64,000 nucleotides of DNA from Entamoeba histolytica HM-1:IMSS (GCF_000208925.1 NW_001914869.1:95842-159841), one strand, 5' to 3'; positions 9,820 through 19,400 are shown, numbered from the stretch's first letter. The notes: generated from the sequence alone by a model not told the origin. A program made the numbers and translations.

Positions 9820-10734
9820 ATGGATATTGATAAGTGTATAGAACAAGTGAAAGGTGGTGATGTTCTAAGTGAACACGATTTATTAGAATTATGTTTTACA
9901 GTAAAAGCAATTATGGCATTAGAGTCAAATGTTCTTGAAATTAAAACACCTGTAACAGTATGTGGAGATATTCATGGTCAATTCTATGACTTATTACGAC
10001 TTTTCGAAATTGGAGGAAATATTCCAGATGTTCAATATTTGTTTATGGGGGATTATGTTGATAGAGGAATATATTCAATAGAAACTATTACATTTTTATT
10101 ATTACATAAAGTAAAATATCCAGATAGAATTCATTTGTTGAGAGGTAATCACGAAACACGAATGATTACTCAAGACTATGGATTTTATGATGAGTGCATT
10201 CAAAAGTATGGCAATCCTGCTGCTTGGACTATTTTCATGGATGTATTTGATTATTTTAATGTTGCTGCTGTTATTGATAATTCTATTTATTGTGTCCATG
10301 GAGGACTTTCACCTACATTAAGAACAATAGATCAAATTAGATATTGTATTGATCGTAATGAAGAAGTCCCACATGAGGGATCTTTCTGTGACTTAATGTG
10401 GTCTGATCCTGAAGAGAATGAAAAAGGAATGAGAGTAAGTTCAAGAGGAGCTGGGTATCTTTTTGGAAAGAAACCAGTTGATGACTTTTGTCAAATTAAC
10501 AATATACAATTGATTGCTCGTGCACACCAATTAGTTATGGAAGGATATAAATATCAATTTGAAAATAAATTGGTCACAGTGTGGTCCGCACCAAATTATT
10601 GTTCACGTTGTGGTAATATTGCTTCTATTATGAAAGTGGATGAAAGTTTAGAACAAAAATTTACATTATTTGATGCTGTTTCTGATGAGGATAGACCAAT
10701 TCCAAAGAGAGTTGTTGCTTCAATGTTTAACTAA
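9820..10734 (+). CDS. PPP-family Ser/Thr phosphatase catalytic subunit (PP2A/PP4/PP6 type)
   Basis: All metal-binding and catalytic blocks are present in order: GDIHGQ, GDYVDRG, RGNHE, HGGLSP, RAHQ and SAPNYC. Length (304 aa) fits PP2A, PP4 or PP6. Details such as CGDIHGQFYDLLRLF, YGFYDEC and the NYCSRCGN loop point to the PP2A-like subgroup, perhaps PP6 or PP4. The C-terminus is ASMFN instead of the conserved Tyr-Phe-Leu tail that carries the methylated leucine in PP2A, PP4 and PP6. Carboxymethylation control is therefore probably lost. It acts as a Ser/Thr phosphoprotein phosphatase, with unknown regulatory subunits here. Confidence 0.93.
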   Translation: MDIDKCIEQVKGGDVLSEHDLLELCFTVKAIMALESNVLEIKTPVTVCGDIHGQFYDLLRLFEIGGNIPDVQYLFMGDYVDRGIYSIETITFLLLHKVKYPDRIHLLRGNHETRMITQDYGFYDECIQKYGNPAAWTIFMDVFDYFNVAAVIDNSIYCVHGGLSPTLRTIDQIRYCIDRNEEVPHEGSFCDLMWSDPEENEKGMRVSSRGAGYLFGKKPVDDFCQINNIQLIARAHQLVMEGYKYQFENKLVTVWSAPNYCSRCGNIASIMKVDESLEQKFTLFDAVSDEDRPIPKRVVASMFN

Positions 10735-10901
10735 TTCAATTAAAATACTAAAATAAGTATCTTATAATCTTTTTTTTTGTTATTCAAAAACAAAATAAAT
10801 TATAAAAAATAAATTAATAATAAGATTAGTAAATATTAATTTAAATGAATATGAAACAATAAATTAAGAGATTTCAAGGGTATCTTGAAAAGTTATTGGT
10901 T

Positions 10902-11543
10902 ATGTCTTGGGAAGATTTTGATATTGCAGAAGAACCTGATTTTGGAGAAACTACTTCTACATTAGCAGCTTTAGCACCAGAAACTAAAGAAGAAACAAAA
11001 ATTGTTAGTAATAAGGAATTGAAAGAGGCAAAGAAAAATAATGTAAAAGTTGCAGAAGAGTACGTCGACCCAACTGAAGGAATGACTGAAGAAGAAAAGG
11101 CATTAGCCTTGAGAAGACAACAAGAAGAGTCAGATATTAAAGGGGCAGAAAGATTATATCAAGGTGTTGATGATTTGCATGAATTAGATACTATGTCAGT
11201 CATTACTGATAAAGATTTCCAAAAGTATGGTAAATTATTAGGATTAAAAGGTCACTCTCTTTATAAAGAAAAGTCAAAACAATATAAGTTACTTGTTAAA
11301 GAATGTATGAGAGAATTAACTAATGATTTAACAAGTGTTGAAATTAAAGAATTAAGTGCTTATATGGAAGTACTTTTTAACCAACAAGTTCAAATAGAGA
11401 AAGAAGCTGATAAAAAGAAAAAGAAAGGAGGTAAAAAGAATTTAGCTAAACCTGCTACAACTGGAAAGAAATATACTGAAAGAGTAGAAGACCAACTCGA
11501 AGATGATTATTATGATGATGAAGATGATTATGACTTCATGTAA
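10902..11543 (+). CDS. Translation initiation factor eIF3 subunit J
   Basis: The start is the ATG at 10902 (MSWEDFDI); two further upstream codons are TTG and GTT. The 213-aa protein has the eIF3j layout: an acidic N-terminus with a Trp-Glu-Asp motif, a charged coiled-coil linker, a central helical block (ELDTMSVITDKDFQKYGKLL, then LTNDLTSVEIKELS), and a C-terminal Lys-rich stretch followed by an acidic DDYYDDEDDYDF tail. eIF3j sits in the 40S decoding centre and helps eIF3 bind and mRNA recruitment. The family match is by layout and mid-region motifs. A CAAGGGTATCTTG element lies about 25 bases upstream. Confidence 0.85.
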   Translation: MSWEDFDIAEEPDFGETTSTLAALAPETKEETKIVSNKELKEAKKNNVKVAEEYVDPTEGMTEEEKALALRRQQEESDIKGAERLYQGVDDLHELDTMSVITDKDFQKYGKLLGLKGHSLYKEKSKQYKLLVKECMRELTNDLTSVEIKELSAYMEVLFNQQVQIEKEADKKKKKGGKKNLAKPATTGKKYTERVEDQLEDDYYDDEDDYDFM

Positions 11544-11765
11544 TTCTTCTTGAATCAATTTTTATTTATTAAATCAATTTCTTTTCTATAAAACAAATAT
11601 ATTTTAAATATACTTTTTGATTTTAACACTTATTTTATCTATGGTTATTACTTGGTCTATTTATTTTGAACAAGTAAAAAAATAAGTCTAGTCATAAAAG
11701 CGTAAAATATATTGAAAGAATATTTAAACCAGTACAATAACCTTGAAATAAAAATACATTAGAAC

Positions 11766-13334
11766 TTATTGAATATTGCATTTACTCACCTTCTTTGGTC
11801 TAGACTCTATGGCTCTAATATCACATATCAATTCTTCAACTGCTCGACCGAAGTTATCTATTGAAGTTGTTGCATTAACACTAAACACATGATGAAAACA
11901 AATGTCATTATCTTCTGGTGTTTCTTTAAAATCATTTCTAACAATGACAAATCTTTTATATTTTGATGTTAATTTCTTTTCCATGTCCATAACATATTCA
12001 AGAGACTTCTCTATTTGTTTTGAATAAACTAAAATAAATCCATCAGCTTTTTTATCATCAAAATCACTAATTTGAATAAGACAAGGAACTTCATTAACTA
12101 TTGAAGTTTTTCTATAAATATCAGCAATAGTATTATCTTTTTGTTCAACAAATTTTCCAAAAACATAATGAACAATAAGTGAAGTTTTTCCTACTCCAGT
12201 TATTCCAAGTACACTTATTTTATAATTGTTTTTCCATTTCTTTTCAATAACTGGCGAATTTGAAGGAGTAATAACTCTTTCTGGAATAGGATTTGTTGGT
12301 ATTATTTTTGATTTTTTATTTAATTCATGTCCACATAAAGGACATTTAGCATTTTTTAAACACTCTAATGAAATAAGACATTCATAACAACACCGTGGTT
12401 GAATATGTTTTGCACAAAATTCACATTTAGATGGATTTTCAATAGGTACTTTAAAACAAATTTCACAATAAATCGTTTGTGACATAACAAGAGATGTAGA
12501 ATGTCTTGATTTAGTTGCATCACTTCTTCTTGTAACCATAATCTTTGGAGTAACTTCTTCAATAAGATCTATTTTTGCTCTATCTGGGAGAGTAAATTTT
12601 TCAGGAATTAGTTTAAGAAATGAAATAGCAATAAAACCACAAATCTCTGTTTCTTCATTACTTTGATTTAAACCTTCTCTATACCTACCAATAATCCATT
12701 CTGGTGTATTAATAGCAATTATTTCAATCACAGCATTTGCAGGAACTTCTAAAAATCCTGATTTATACTCAGGTGGAAAAGAACTAATTGTTCTTGCTTT
12801 TAATTCATACACAATAACACTATTAGGTACATTTTGACTTAGTTGAAATGACATAAAATTATAATGTTCAATATATACTGAAAGAATCATTGAGAATTTA
12901 GTCTGAAACTTAGTAGATGTTTTAAAAATTATCTTAGTAAAGACTGGAACAATTTTTTCTATTGGTATCCGACTTAAATGAAGAAATTCAAATAATGAAT
13001 ATAATATTTCTCTTTGTTCTATTGGAATGAAATATAATAATGCCCGTAACTGATGTTTTTGAATTAATAAATTATTCTTCATAATCAAAATAGCATTGTT
13101 ATTATATATCTCAGGAAAAATTGGTGATGAATGAACAAGTAAATAAATCAATAAGTCACGAAGTTCATGTACATTAGTTGATTTTATCATTTCTTTTACA
13201 TTAACTTCTGTTAATTCCTTTATTTCATCAAAAAGATCATTTGGTGAAGGAACTCCAAGTTCAAGTAATTTTCTAATACAATTAAGAATTAATTCATGAA
13301 TACCACCCGCAAGATTCGTTATTTCTTCACTCAT
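11766..13334 (-). CDS. RhoGAP-like / SH3-like / RING-like / Ras-like GTPase fusion with CaaX end
   Basis: This 522-aa protein combines signalling modules. Residues about 1-165 read like the C-terminal half of a RhoGAP fold (LRDLLIYLLVHSSPIF, LRALLYFIP); no arginine finger is evident. Residues about 175-250 look like an SH3-type fold (VYELKARTIS, EWIIGRY, CGFIAISFLKLIP). Residues about 285-335 form a Cys-rich RING-like finger (CEIC, CEFCAKH, CCYEC, CPLC). From about residue 365 there is a Ras-like domain with an intact P-loop (GITGVGKTS), but DFDD stands where DxxG is expected and RNDF where NKxD is expected, so nucleotide handling is atypical. The last four residues, CNIQ, form a CaaX box suited to farnesylation. 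A membrane-attached signalling scaffold or ubiquitin ligase is inferred. It lies between eIF3j (convergent) and UNG (same strand). Confidence 0.75.
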   Translation of the reverse strand: MSEEITNLAGGIHELILNCIRKLLELGVPSPNDLFDEIKELTEVNVKEMIKSTNVHELRDLLIYLLVHSSPIFPEIYNNNAILIMKNNLLIQKHQLRALLYFIPIEQREILYSLFEFLHLSRIPIEKIVPVFTKIIFKTSTKFQTKFSMILSVYIEHYNFMSFQLSQNVPNSVIVYELKARTISSFPPEYKSGFLEVPANAVIEIIAINTPEWIIGRYREGLNQSNEETEICGFIAISFLKLIPEKFTLPDRAKIDLIEEVTPKIMVTRRSDATKSRHSTSLVMSQTIYCEICFKVPIENPSKCEFCAKHIQPRCCYECLISLECLKNAKCPLCGHELNKKSKIIPTNPIPERVITPSNSPVIEKKWKNNYKISVLGITGVGKTSLIVHYVFGKFVEQKDNTIADIYRKTSIVNEVPCLIQISDFDDKKADGFILVYSKQIEKSLEYVMDMEKKLTSKYKRFVIVRNDFKETPEDNDICFHHVFSVNATTSIDNFGRAVEELICDIRAIESRPKKVSKCNIQ

Positions 13335-13465
13335 ATTAAAAGAACTAAAATTTCTTTGTTTTTCTTTTCAGAGTCTATAGATGAACTAATAATATTTAAT
13401 ATATGTTTTTACTATTTTAATTATTAAAATTTTAATATTAAAAAATACTCACTAACTAAATTCAT

Positions 13466-14254
13466 TCATGGTGTTAACACCCAATTGATTGGCTCTTTTC
13501 CTATTTGTTTAAGATAGTCATTACATTGTATAAAATGATTACAATTGTCAAAACCTCCTTTTGCTAATGGAGATGGATGTGGTGCTTTCAAACAACAATT
13601 CTTTGTTGAATCTACACCACTGGCTTTTTTTTGTGCAAAAGCTCCCCAAAGAAGATAGACAAGACCTTCTTTCTTTTGGCAAAGAACATTGATAATATCG
13701 TCTGTAAAATTCTTCCACAATTTTTCATGAGAATTAGATTTTCCTTCTTTTACTGTTAATGTCGCGTTAAGCATTAATACTCCTTGTTTTGCCCATTCCA
13801 TTAAATACCCATGTTTTGGAATCTGAAATTCTGGTATTGTTCGTTTTAATTCTTTATAAATTGTCTTTAATGATGGAGGTATAGCAATTCCTTTATTTAC
13901 ACTAAAACATAATCCATGAGCTTGACCTTTTTTAATATAAGGGTCTTGTCCAATAATCACAACTTTTACCTGTTCGAATGGTGTAACATTAAAGGCATTG
14001 AAAATTAACTCTTTTGGTGGATAAATATTTTCTTTTTCGTATATTGCAGCTATATTTAATATTTCTTTATTATTAACATACTTCTTAAATACAGGTTCTA
14101 AAACTTGTCTCCATCCTGGATCAGTTAAGTATTTAAATAAAGGATGTTCCCATACTTCATTACTAGAAATTGTTTGGGGTTGGGTTGTTTTTTTTGTTTG
14201 AAAAAAATCAGTTATATCAGTCTTCCCTTTCTTACAATTACTTCCTCTTTTCAT
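13466..14254 (-). CDS. UNG: Uracil-DNA glycosylase (family 1, UNG)
   Basis: UNG removes uracil from DNA at the start of base-excision repair. The 262-aa protein has the water-activating motif GQDPY at residues 102-106, the uracil-binding and stacking region (HGLCFSVNKG, SLKTIYKEL), LNATLTV, and the C-terminal HPSPLA loop that inserts into DNA. The N-terminal tail is basic and contains TDITDFFQTK, close to the PCNA-interaction box of nuclear UNG2, although the leading Gln is missing. This suggests a nuclear form recruited to replication sites. Confidence 0.96.
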   Translation of the reverse strand: MKRGSNCKKGKTDITDFFQTKKTTQPQTISSNEVWEHPLFKYLTDPGWRQVLEPVFKKYVNNKEILNIAAIYEKENIYPPKELIFNAFNVTPFEQVKVVIIGQDPYIKKGQAHGLCFSVNKGIAIPPSLKTIYKELKRTIPEFQIPKHGYLMEWAKQGVLMLNATLTVKEGKSNSHEKLWKNFTDDIINVLCQKKEGLVYLLWGAFAQKKASGVDSTKNCCLKAPHPSPLAKGGFDNCNHFIQCNDYLKQIGKEPINWVLTP

Positions 14255-14559
14255 ATTTGTCTTTGGGATTCAAGTTTTAAGTTTTTTTTCATTTTTATTT
14301 AGTTAAAATGAGTTTTTATTTTTATATAACATTATTTCTAAAAATAATAAATTGTAATTTAAAAATAATGTTATTTGCAATAAAGGTTTGACTAAAACTA
14401 TATAAATCCAAAATACTTATCAACTAATAAAGTAATACAAAAAAGAATTAAAGAAATAATTAGAATATTCGTCAATAAAAAAGATTTTCTATGGATTTCT
14501 TAACCATTCTGATTGATAAGTTTGGATAAAAAAAAAGAAAACTTGAATAGTTAGACGAA

Positions 14560-15621
14560 ATGATCTTCTTGTATATTCTTTTATTATTTTCAATTGTACA
14601 AGCAACACATAACCCAAAACATGTTCTTATTGTTTATTCAGGTGGGACAATTGGAATGAAACAAGGAAAACAAGGATGGGAACCACAACCTGGATATCTT
14701 CAATCATTGATGCGAGAAATGCCACAATTCCAAAGTGAAACATTACCATATTATGATATTATTGAATTAAATCCATTACTTGATTCATCAGCTATGACAC
14801 CAAAAGATTGGGTAAGAATGGCAGTTGTAATTAATGAGAATTATAATGATTATGATGGATTTGTTGTATTACATGGAACTGATACCCTTGCATATACTTC
14901 AAGTATTCTTTCATTTATGTTTGAGAATTTGAATAAGACAATTGTAGTTACTGGAGCACAAACACCATTATGTCAACCATATTCTGATGCTACAAATAAT
15001 TTACTAAGTGCATTAACAACTGCTGGTGATATTCCAATTCCAGAAGTTGTTGTTACTTTTGGAGGACATTTGTATCGAGGAAATAGAGTTCAAAAGTTAA
15101 AAGCAAATAGTTATGAGGGGTTTGACTCTGCTAATTATCCAGCATTGGCAATGTTTGGTGCTGAAATTCTTGTTGATTGGCCACATGTTAATCCATATGC
15201 TAATGAGCCAATGAGATTTATTCCTACTGTTACAGATGGTGTTATTATTATTTATCTTCATCCAGGGATTACATCAACATTTATTGAAGCAGTTTTAAAT
15301 AATAATGTGAGAGGTGTAATATTAGCAGCATTTGGTGCAGGCAATGGTCCTGATAAAGAAAACTTTTTAAAACCTATGAGAGAAGCAATTCAAAGAGGAG
15401 TTGTTATTGTTGATGTAACACAATGTCATATGGGAAGAGTTGACTTAGATGATTATAGTGCAGCATATGGATATAAATCAATTGGTGTTGTTAGTGGTGG
15501 AGATATGACTATTGAAGCAGCATTCAGTAAATTAACATGGTTACTTGCTCAAGGAATGACACCAGATGAAGTAAGAAATAATATTAAATCGAATCTTAGA
15601 GGAGAATTAACTATTCTCTAA
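14560..15621 (+). CDS. L-asparaginase with N-terminal signal peptide
   Basis: The first 16 residues (MIFLYILLLFSIVQAT) form a clear signal peptide, so the 353-aa enzyme enters the secretory route. The mature part has the asparaginase type I/II signatures: the first catalytic Thr loop YSGGTIGM, the second block VVLHGTDTLAYT, then VTGAQTPL and GHLYRGNR. It hydrolyses asparagine to aspartate and ammonia. Secreted or vacuolar nitrogen scavenging is inferred. It diverges from UNG across a 305-base region (14255-14559) with no other feature I can assign. Confidence 0.95.
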   Translation: MIFLYILLLFSIVQATHNPKHVLIVYSGGTIGMKQGKQGWEPQPGYLQSLMREMPQFQSETLPYYDIIELNPLLDSSAMTPKDWVRMAVVINENYNDYDGFVVLHGTDTLAYTSSILSFMFENLNKTIVVTGAQTPLCQPYSDATNNLLSALTTAGDIPIPEVVVTFGGHLYRGNRVQKLKANSYEGFDSANYPALAMFGAEILVDWPHVNPYANEPMRFIPTVTDGVIIIYLHPGITSTFIEAVLNNNVRGVILAAFGAGNGPDKENFLKPMREAIQRGVVIVDVTQCHMGRVDLDDYSAAYGYKSIGVVSGGDMTIEAAFSKLTWLLAQGMTPDEVRNNIKSNLRGELTIL

Positions 15622-15694
15622 TAATGTGTTTGGTTGTTTAATTGAAGAATTTTTACGAAGAATTTAAAGAATATAATCAAAAAGAAAATGAAGT

Positions 15695-16480
15695 TTAATG
15701 AATTGTTGAATAATTATGAACTTCAGATTCAAGAATTTTAATCAAATCTTTTGTTTTAGTATCATCATCTTGGCTAATTTGATCTATTGCTGATAAATCA
15801 ATAACTTCTTCTCCTTTGTCATTGATTTGAATAAAAGAGTCATTATCATCATCAATAACTATTGGTTTTTCTTGTATTAGACTTAAATCAATATTAAATA
15901 CATTAGACTTTTTTGATGGTTGTTTTGTAGTTTGAGTTAGAACATCAGAATCTTTTTTAATAGTATTTATATTTGGTTGTTGTATATCAAACTTAAGTTG
16001 TTTCATTCTTGAATCACTTTTTCTAACCTTTAATACTGGATGGATTGATGAAGGTGGAAGAATATTTCCATTTGTAGGAAGTAGTTGTTTTGAAGAAATA
16101 TTAGGAATAACACTATTTGTTGATGTTAATTGATTGGTTAATAGTTGTGTTTTAGTATTGTTTGTGATGTACGCTGGTGGTTGAAGTAATAGTAAATCTG
16201 ATACTGTACTTTTCATTGGATTGTTATTTTGAGAAGTAAAAGGAGATTGATCTAATAAGATTTCTGTTTCATTATTCTGGGGATTTTCATCTAATTCTAT
16301 AACTTCAATTTTTTCCATAGAAAGAGGTTGAATGTCTATATATTTAATTTTGCTAGTATCATAACTATTATACAATTTAGAGTTTGGAAGATTATTGTAG
16401 ATTTTTTTAAGTTGTTGAATAAGTATGTAATCTCTTTTCATTTTAAGTGTTTTGTTTTTCTTAGATGATCTCAAAATCAT
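15695..16480 (-). CDS. Disordered protein with three SUMO-interaction-like motifs
   Basis: I do not recognise this 261-aa protein. It is polar, Asn/Gln/Ser-rich and probably disordered apart from a short basic N-terminal helix. Three hydrophobic-acidic patches stand out: IEVIELDE near residue 57, PIVIDDDND near residue 209, and EEVIDLSAID near residue 226. All three fit the SUMO-interacting motif pattern of three to four aliphatic residues next to acids. A SUMO-binding adaptor is an inference from motif form only. The frame starts only 13 bases from the ATG of the divergent tRNA methyltransferase gene. A second Met at codon 14 is a possible alternative start. Confidence 0.65.
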   Translation of the reverse strand: MILRSSKKNKTLKMKRDYILIQQLKKIYNNLPNSKLYNSYDTSKIKYIDIQPLSMEKIEVIELDENPQNNETEILLDQSPFTSQNNNPMKSTVSDLLLLQPPAYITNNTKTQLLTNQLTSTNSVIPNISSKQLLPTNGNILPPSSIHPVLKVRKSDSRMKQLKFDIQQPNINTIKKDSDVLTQTTKQPSKKSNVFNIDLSLIQEKPIVIDDDNDSFIQINDKGEEVIDLSAIDQISQDDDTKTKDLIKILESEVHNYSTIH

Positions 16481-16493
16481 ATTCCACCATTCT

Positions 16494-17225
16494 ATGTCTT
16501 CAGAACATCAAACAACAGAACATTCACATAACTCAATAATAAAGAAAAAGAAGGGTATTAAGCCTTTCCACAGAGTTCATGCACACAGAAATCCTCTTGC
16601 TGATAGTCCATCAACAAATCCAATTACACCACAATCTCTTGATTGGAAATTATATTTCCCAAATGGAAAACCAGCAGAAATGCTTGATATTGGATGTGGT
16701 TGGGGAGGATTAGTTAGAGAGGTAGGAATGATTCAAGAGAAAAATGTCCTTGGCATGGAAATTCGAGACCCAGCAGTTCAATACGGATTAGAAAAGATTC
16801 AAGCTGCACGAGAAAAAAATGAGTTAAAGAATGTTTGGATTATTCAATGTAATTGTATGAAATATGTTGATAATTACTTTGTTAAAGGTCAATTGTTGAA
16901 AATATTCATCACATTTCCTGACCCTCATTTTAAAAATTCAGTAAAGCGAAGAAGAATAATTAATCCACATTTTGCTGCTATGTATGTTTATCTCTTAAAA
17001 CCAGGAGAGGGAATGTTGTACACAGCATCTGATGTAAAAGAACTCTTTGATTGGAATACACAAAGTTTGGATCAACAACCACTATTAGAACGAATGCCAG
17101 ATGATTATACTGATGATTATTTAAATATTGTAATGTTCAAAACAGAAGAAGCTAAAAAAGTTGATAGAGAACAAAGACAAAAATGGGGAGCTTGTTATAG
17201 AAGAAGAATTGAAGAACCTTTCTAA
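16494..17225 (+). CDS. tRNA (guanine-N7-)-methyltransferase, Trm8/METTL1 type
   Basis: The start is the ATG at 16494 (MSSEHQ); the frame upstream opens only through TTG. The 243-aa protein holds the SAM-binding motif DIGCGWGGL, then LGMEIRD, and the family-specific FPDPHFK block followed by KRRRIINPHF. Near the C-terminus it has TEEAKKVDR. Trm8 methylates G46 in the variable loop of many tRNAs and usually pairs with the WD40 protein Trm82/WDR4. No Trm82 candidate is seen nearby; the WD40 gene at 6073 is Rrp9. Confidence 0.95.
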   Translation: MSSEHQTTEHSHNSIIKKKKGIKPFHRVHAHRNPLADSPSTNPITPQSLDWKLYFPNGKPAEMLDIGCGWGGLVREVGMIQEKNVLGMEIRDPAVQYGLEKIQAAREKNELKNVWIIQCNCMKYVDNYFVKGQLLKIFITFPDPHFKNSVKRRRIINPHFAAMYVYLLKPGEGMLYTASDVKELFDWNTQSLDQQPLLERMPDDYTDDYLNIVMFKTEEAKKVDREQRQKWGACYRRRIEEPF

Positions 17226-18720
17226 TTGACTGATTTTTAGTATTAGTTTAATTTAATATCTTTTTATATTTTGTCTCATTACAAACAGCATAGACTATTG
17301 ATAACAGACATAATTTATGACTTATTTATGAGTCTTATTAATAAACAAAATTCCTAAGAGTGAGGGTGTTTCTCTTTTAGTAAGATGGTTTTTATAATTT
17401 GAGTTATTGAATAGAATAGGTATTTAATGAGTCATTGAAAAGTGTTAGAGTTTATGTTTAAATACACTCATTGGTATTGTTATTTCATCTTACTAACATA
17501 GTTTCTATCCTTTATTTTTCATGATTATATGTGGTCAATTCAATATACAAGTTAATGGCTTTTTCAATAAATATTTGTTATAACTTGAGTTATTATAAGA
17601 AAGACATTTAAGTAAGTTGGTAAAATGTTTTTACTAATAATAAGAAGAAATGGATTGTAGTGAGTTATATTATTTTTTATTTAATTAAATAAAGATTTGG
17701 TTTTTATATCAATGGCATTACTAATGTTATAATATTAAATTGAAATTTGTTGATTATTGTGGTAGTAAATAACTGATGTTTGTTACTAATAATGATGTTA
17801 TGATTAACAGTCATAAATAAATTGATATAATAATTCAAAGAGTATATTAATTACAAGTTGTTATTCAACAATACCATGAATGTCATGTGATTCGATCAAA
17901 AAGAAGTGAACATAAAACTATTTGAACAAACCATCTTCATTTCACATTATTATGTTATTTATAATCATTACCATCTTTTAAACATTATTTATTAATAACA
18001 TATAAATAAATACTTATTGGTTAACAAAATGCTGAATGGATTAATATATCTCATTATTACATTTAGCATCATTTCTATTTCTTTTTGTAAATAATTAGTA
18101 TATTTTCAGTTTTTATTACTCTAATATTTCTTATCATTTATATTCTTTGTTTGTCATGTGAAATAAATATGAATCGACAATAAAATTATTATAATATTTT
18201 GTTAATACTTATTGTTTATATCAGTCACATGAATGACATCCTGATTCATTAACCCACAAGATTTTTGGAATTTGAAAATGACAAAAAAGGATGCAATAGT
18301 CAAGTTAATCAAATATAAATAATGTCACTAGTATTAGAACAACTTTGGTCAATGACACATAACGAATATAAAAAGATGATGTTAGGATGAAATGTGATAA
18401 TGATAATTTTTCTTAATTTTGCATTAAGAGTTTAGTTCAACTCCATCAAATTTCTTATTATTTATTTGGAATAAAGTATTAGCAAACAAATAAGTTAATG
18501 AAATATATTTTATTTCAGTGTTTTAATTTACAACATTTATTAAAAGTGTTTGTATAATAGTAATTTCCTTTTACTAATTAATTAATCAACAGAATTATAA
18601 CAAAAAATTAAAACATACAAGCACATTTATTCTATTTCAATAAGCAGGTTGTTTATTAATCAAACAATTATTAAATAGTAATTCTCATTTGATACTGTCA
18701 ATAATGTTTTAATTTTGTTT

Positions 18721-18735
18721 AAAGAAAAAGAAAAA
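18721..18735 (-). terminator. RNA polymerase III T-run terminator
   Basis: Immediately after the tRNA 3' end the minus strand reads TTTTTCTTTTTCTTT, runs of T that serve as Pol III termination signals. Confidence 0.8.
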
Positions 18736-18818
18736 TGGTCCCGGCGGGGATCGAACCCGCGACCCTCGCATTTCTCTTTTCTATAAGTACGATGCACTAC
18801 CGACTGTGCTACGGGGCC
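18736..18818 (-). tRNA. tRNA-Ile (anticodon UAU) with a 10-nt intron
   Basis: The minus strand folds as a tRNA: acceptor GGCCCCG at 18818-18812 against CGGGACC, D-stem GCAC/GTGC, anticodon stem TCGTA/TGCGA, T-arm GCGGG-TTCGATC-CCCGC and discriminator A at 18736. The anticodon loop is CT-TAT-A plus ten extra bases (18781-18772) placed after position 37, the standard intron site. The anticodon TAT reads the rare AUA codon, and tRNA-Ile(UAU) is commonly intron-bearing in eukaryotes. Position 3 (C) faces position 70 (A), so the acceptor stem has one mismatch. A and B boxes are intact. Confidence 0.93.
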
Positions 18819-19400
18819 TTCTTGCTTTTTGTTTCATTCTTTCTTGATTTGTTCTTACTTTATTTTTAAATTGAAATTTGATTATGACAACCAATTGAAA
18901 TAACAACATTACTTCTTTCATGTAAATTAAAAACAAACAAATTCAAAAAAAAATCATGTTTAGTAAACATTCATCATTGTGTCTTTGTTTTTATTTCAAT
19001 TATAACAATCCACCCATTCATTTAGGTGTGATTTGACTTACTCTTGTTTTTACAATGTGCATTTTCAATTCCTTTAAATTGAAATGGGTTGTTTGTAGTA
19101 ATATAACAAATAATGCACTTCATAAAGTGTTTTATTTGAATGACCAAATGATAAAGAATATGACTTAGAAATGATTACACTAAATAATCTAAAAGTACTA
19201 ATACAAAAACAACAACATTAGAAATGTCTGGTTCTGTACTTGTCTTTATCAAGAATATCTATTTTTTTAATATGATTCTCTAATTCTTTTAAATATTCAA
19301 TTATTAAGAAAAATATGAATATATATACTATTTTTATAAGACATGTAAAAAGAGTAATTTCAAAAAAAATAAAGAAAATTTAACACGAAAAGTGGTCAAT

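Larger units (their letters stand above)
17226..19400. other. Gene-poor region around the tRNA-Ile gene
   Basis: Apart from the tRNA at 18736-18818 I see no coding frame. The sequence is AT-rich with many short TTACTAATAATG-like words but no clear tandem array. In Entamoeba most tRNA genes lie in tandem arrays with short repeats; here the tRNA is single in the visible sequence. Confidence 0.6.

Noticed and set aside
17226..18700. Short repeated words such as TTACTAATAA that might be a tRNA-array type tandem repeat
   Set aside because: No regular period or adjacent units could be found; the words are scattered in AT-rich DNA.
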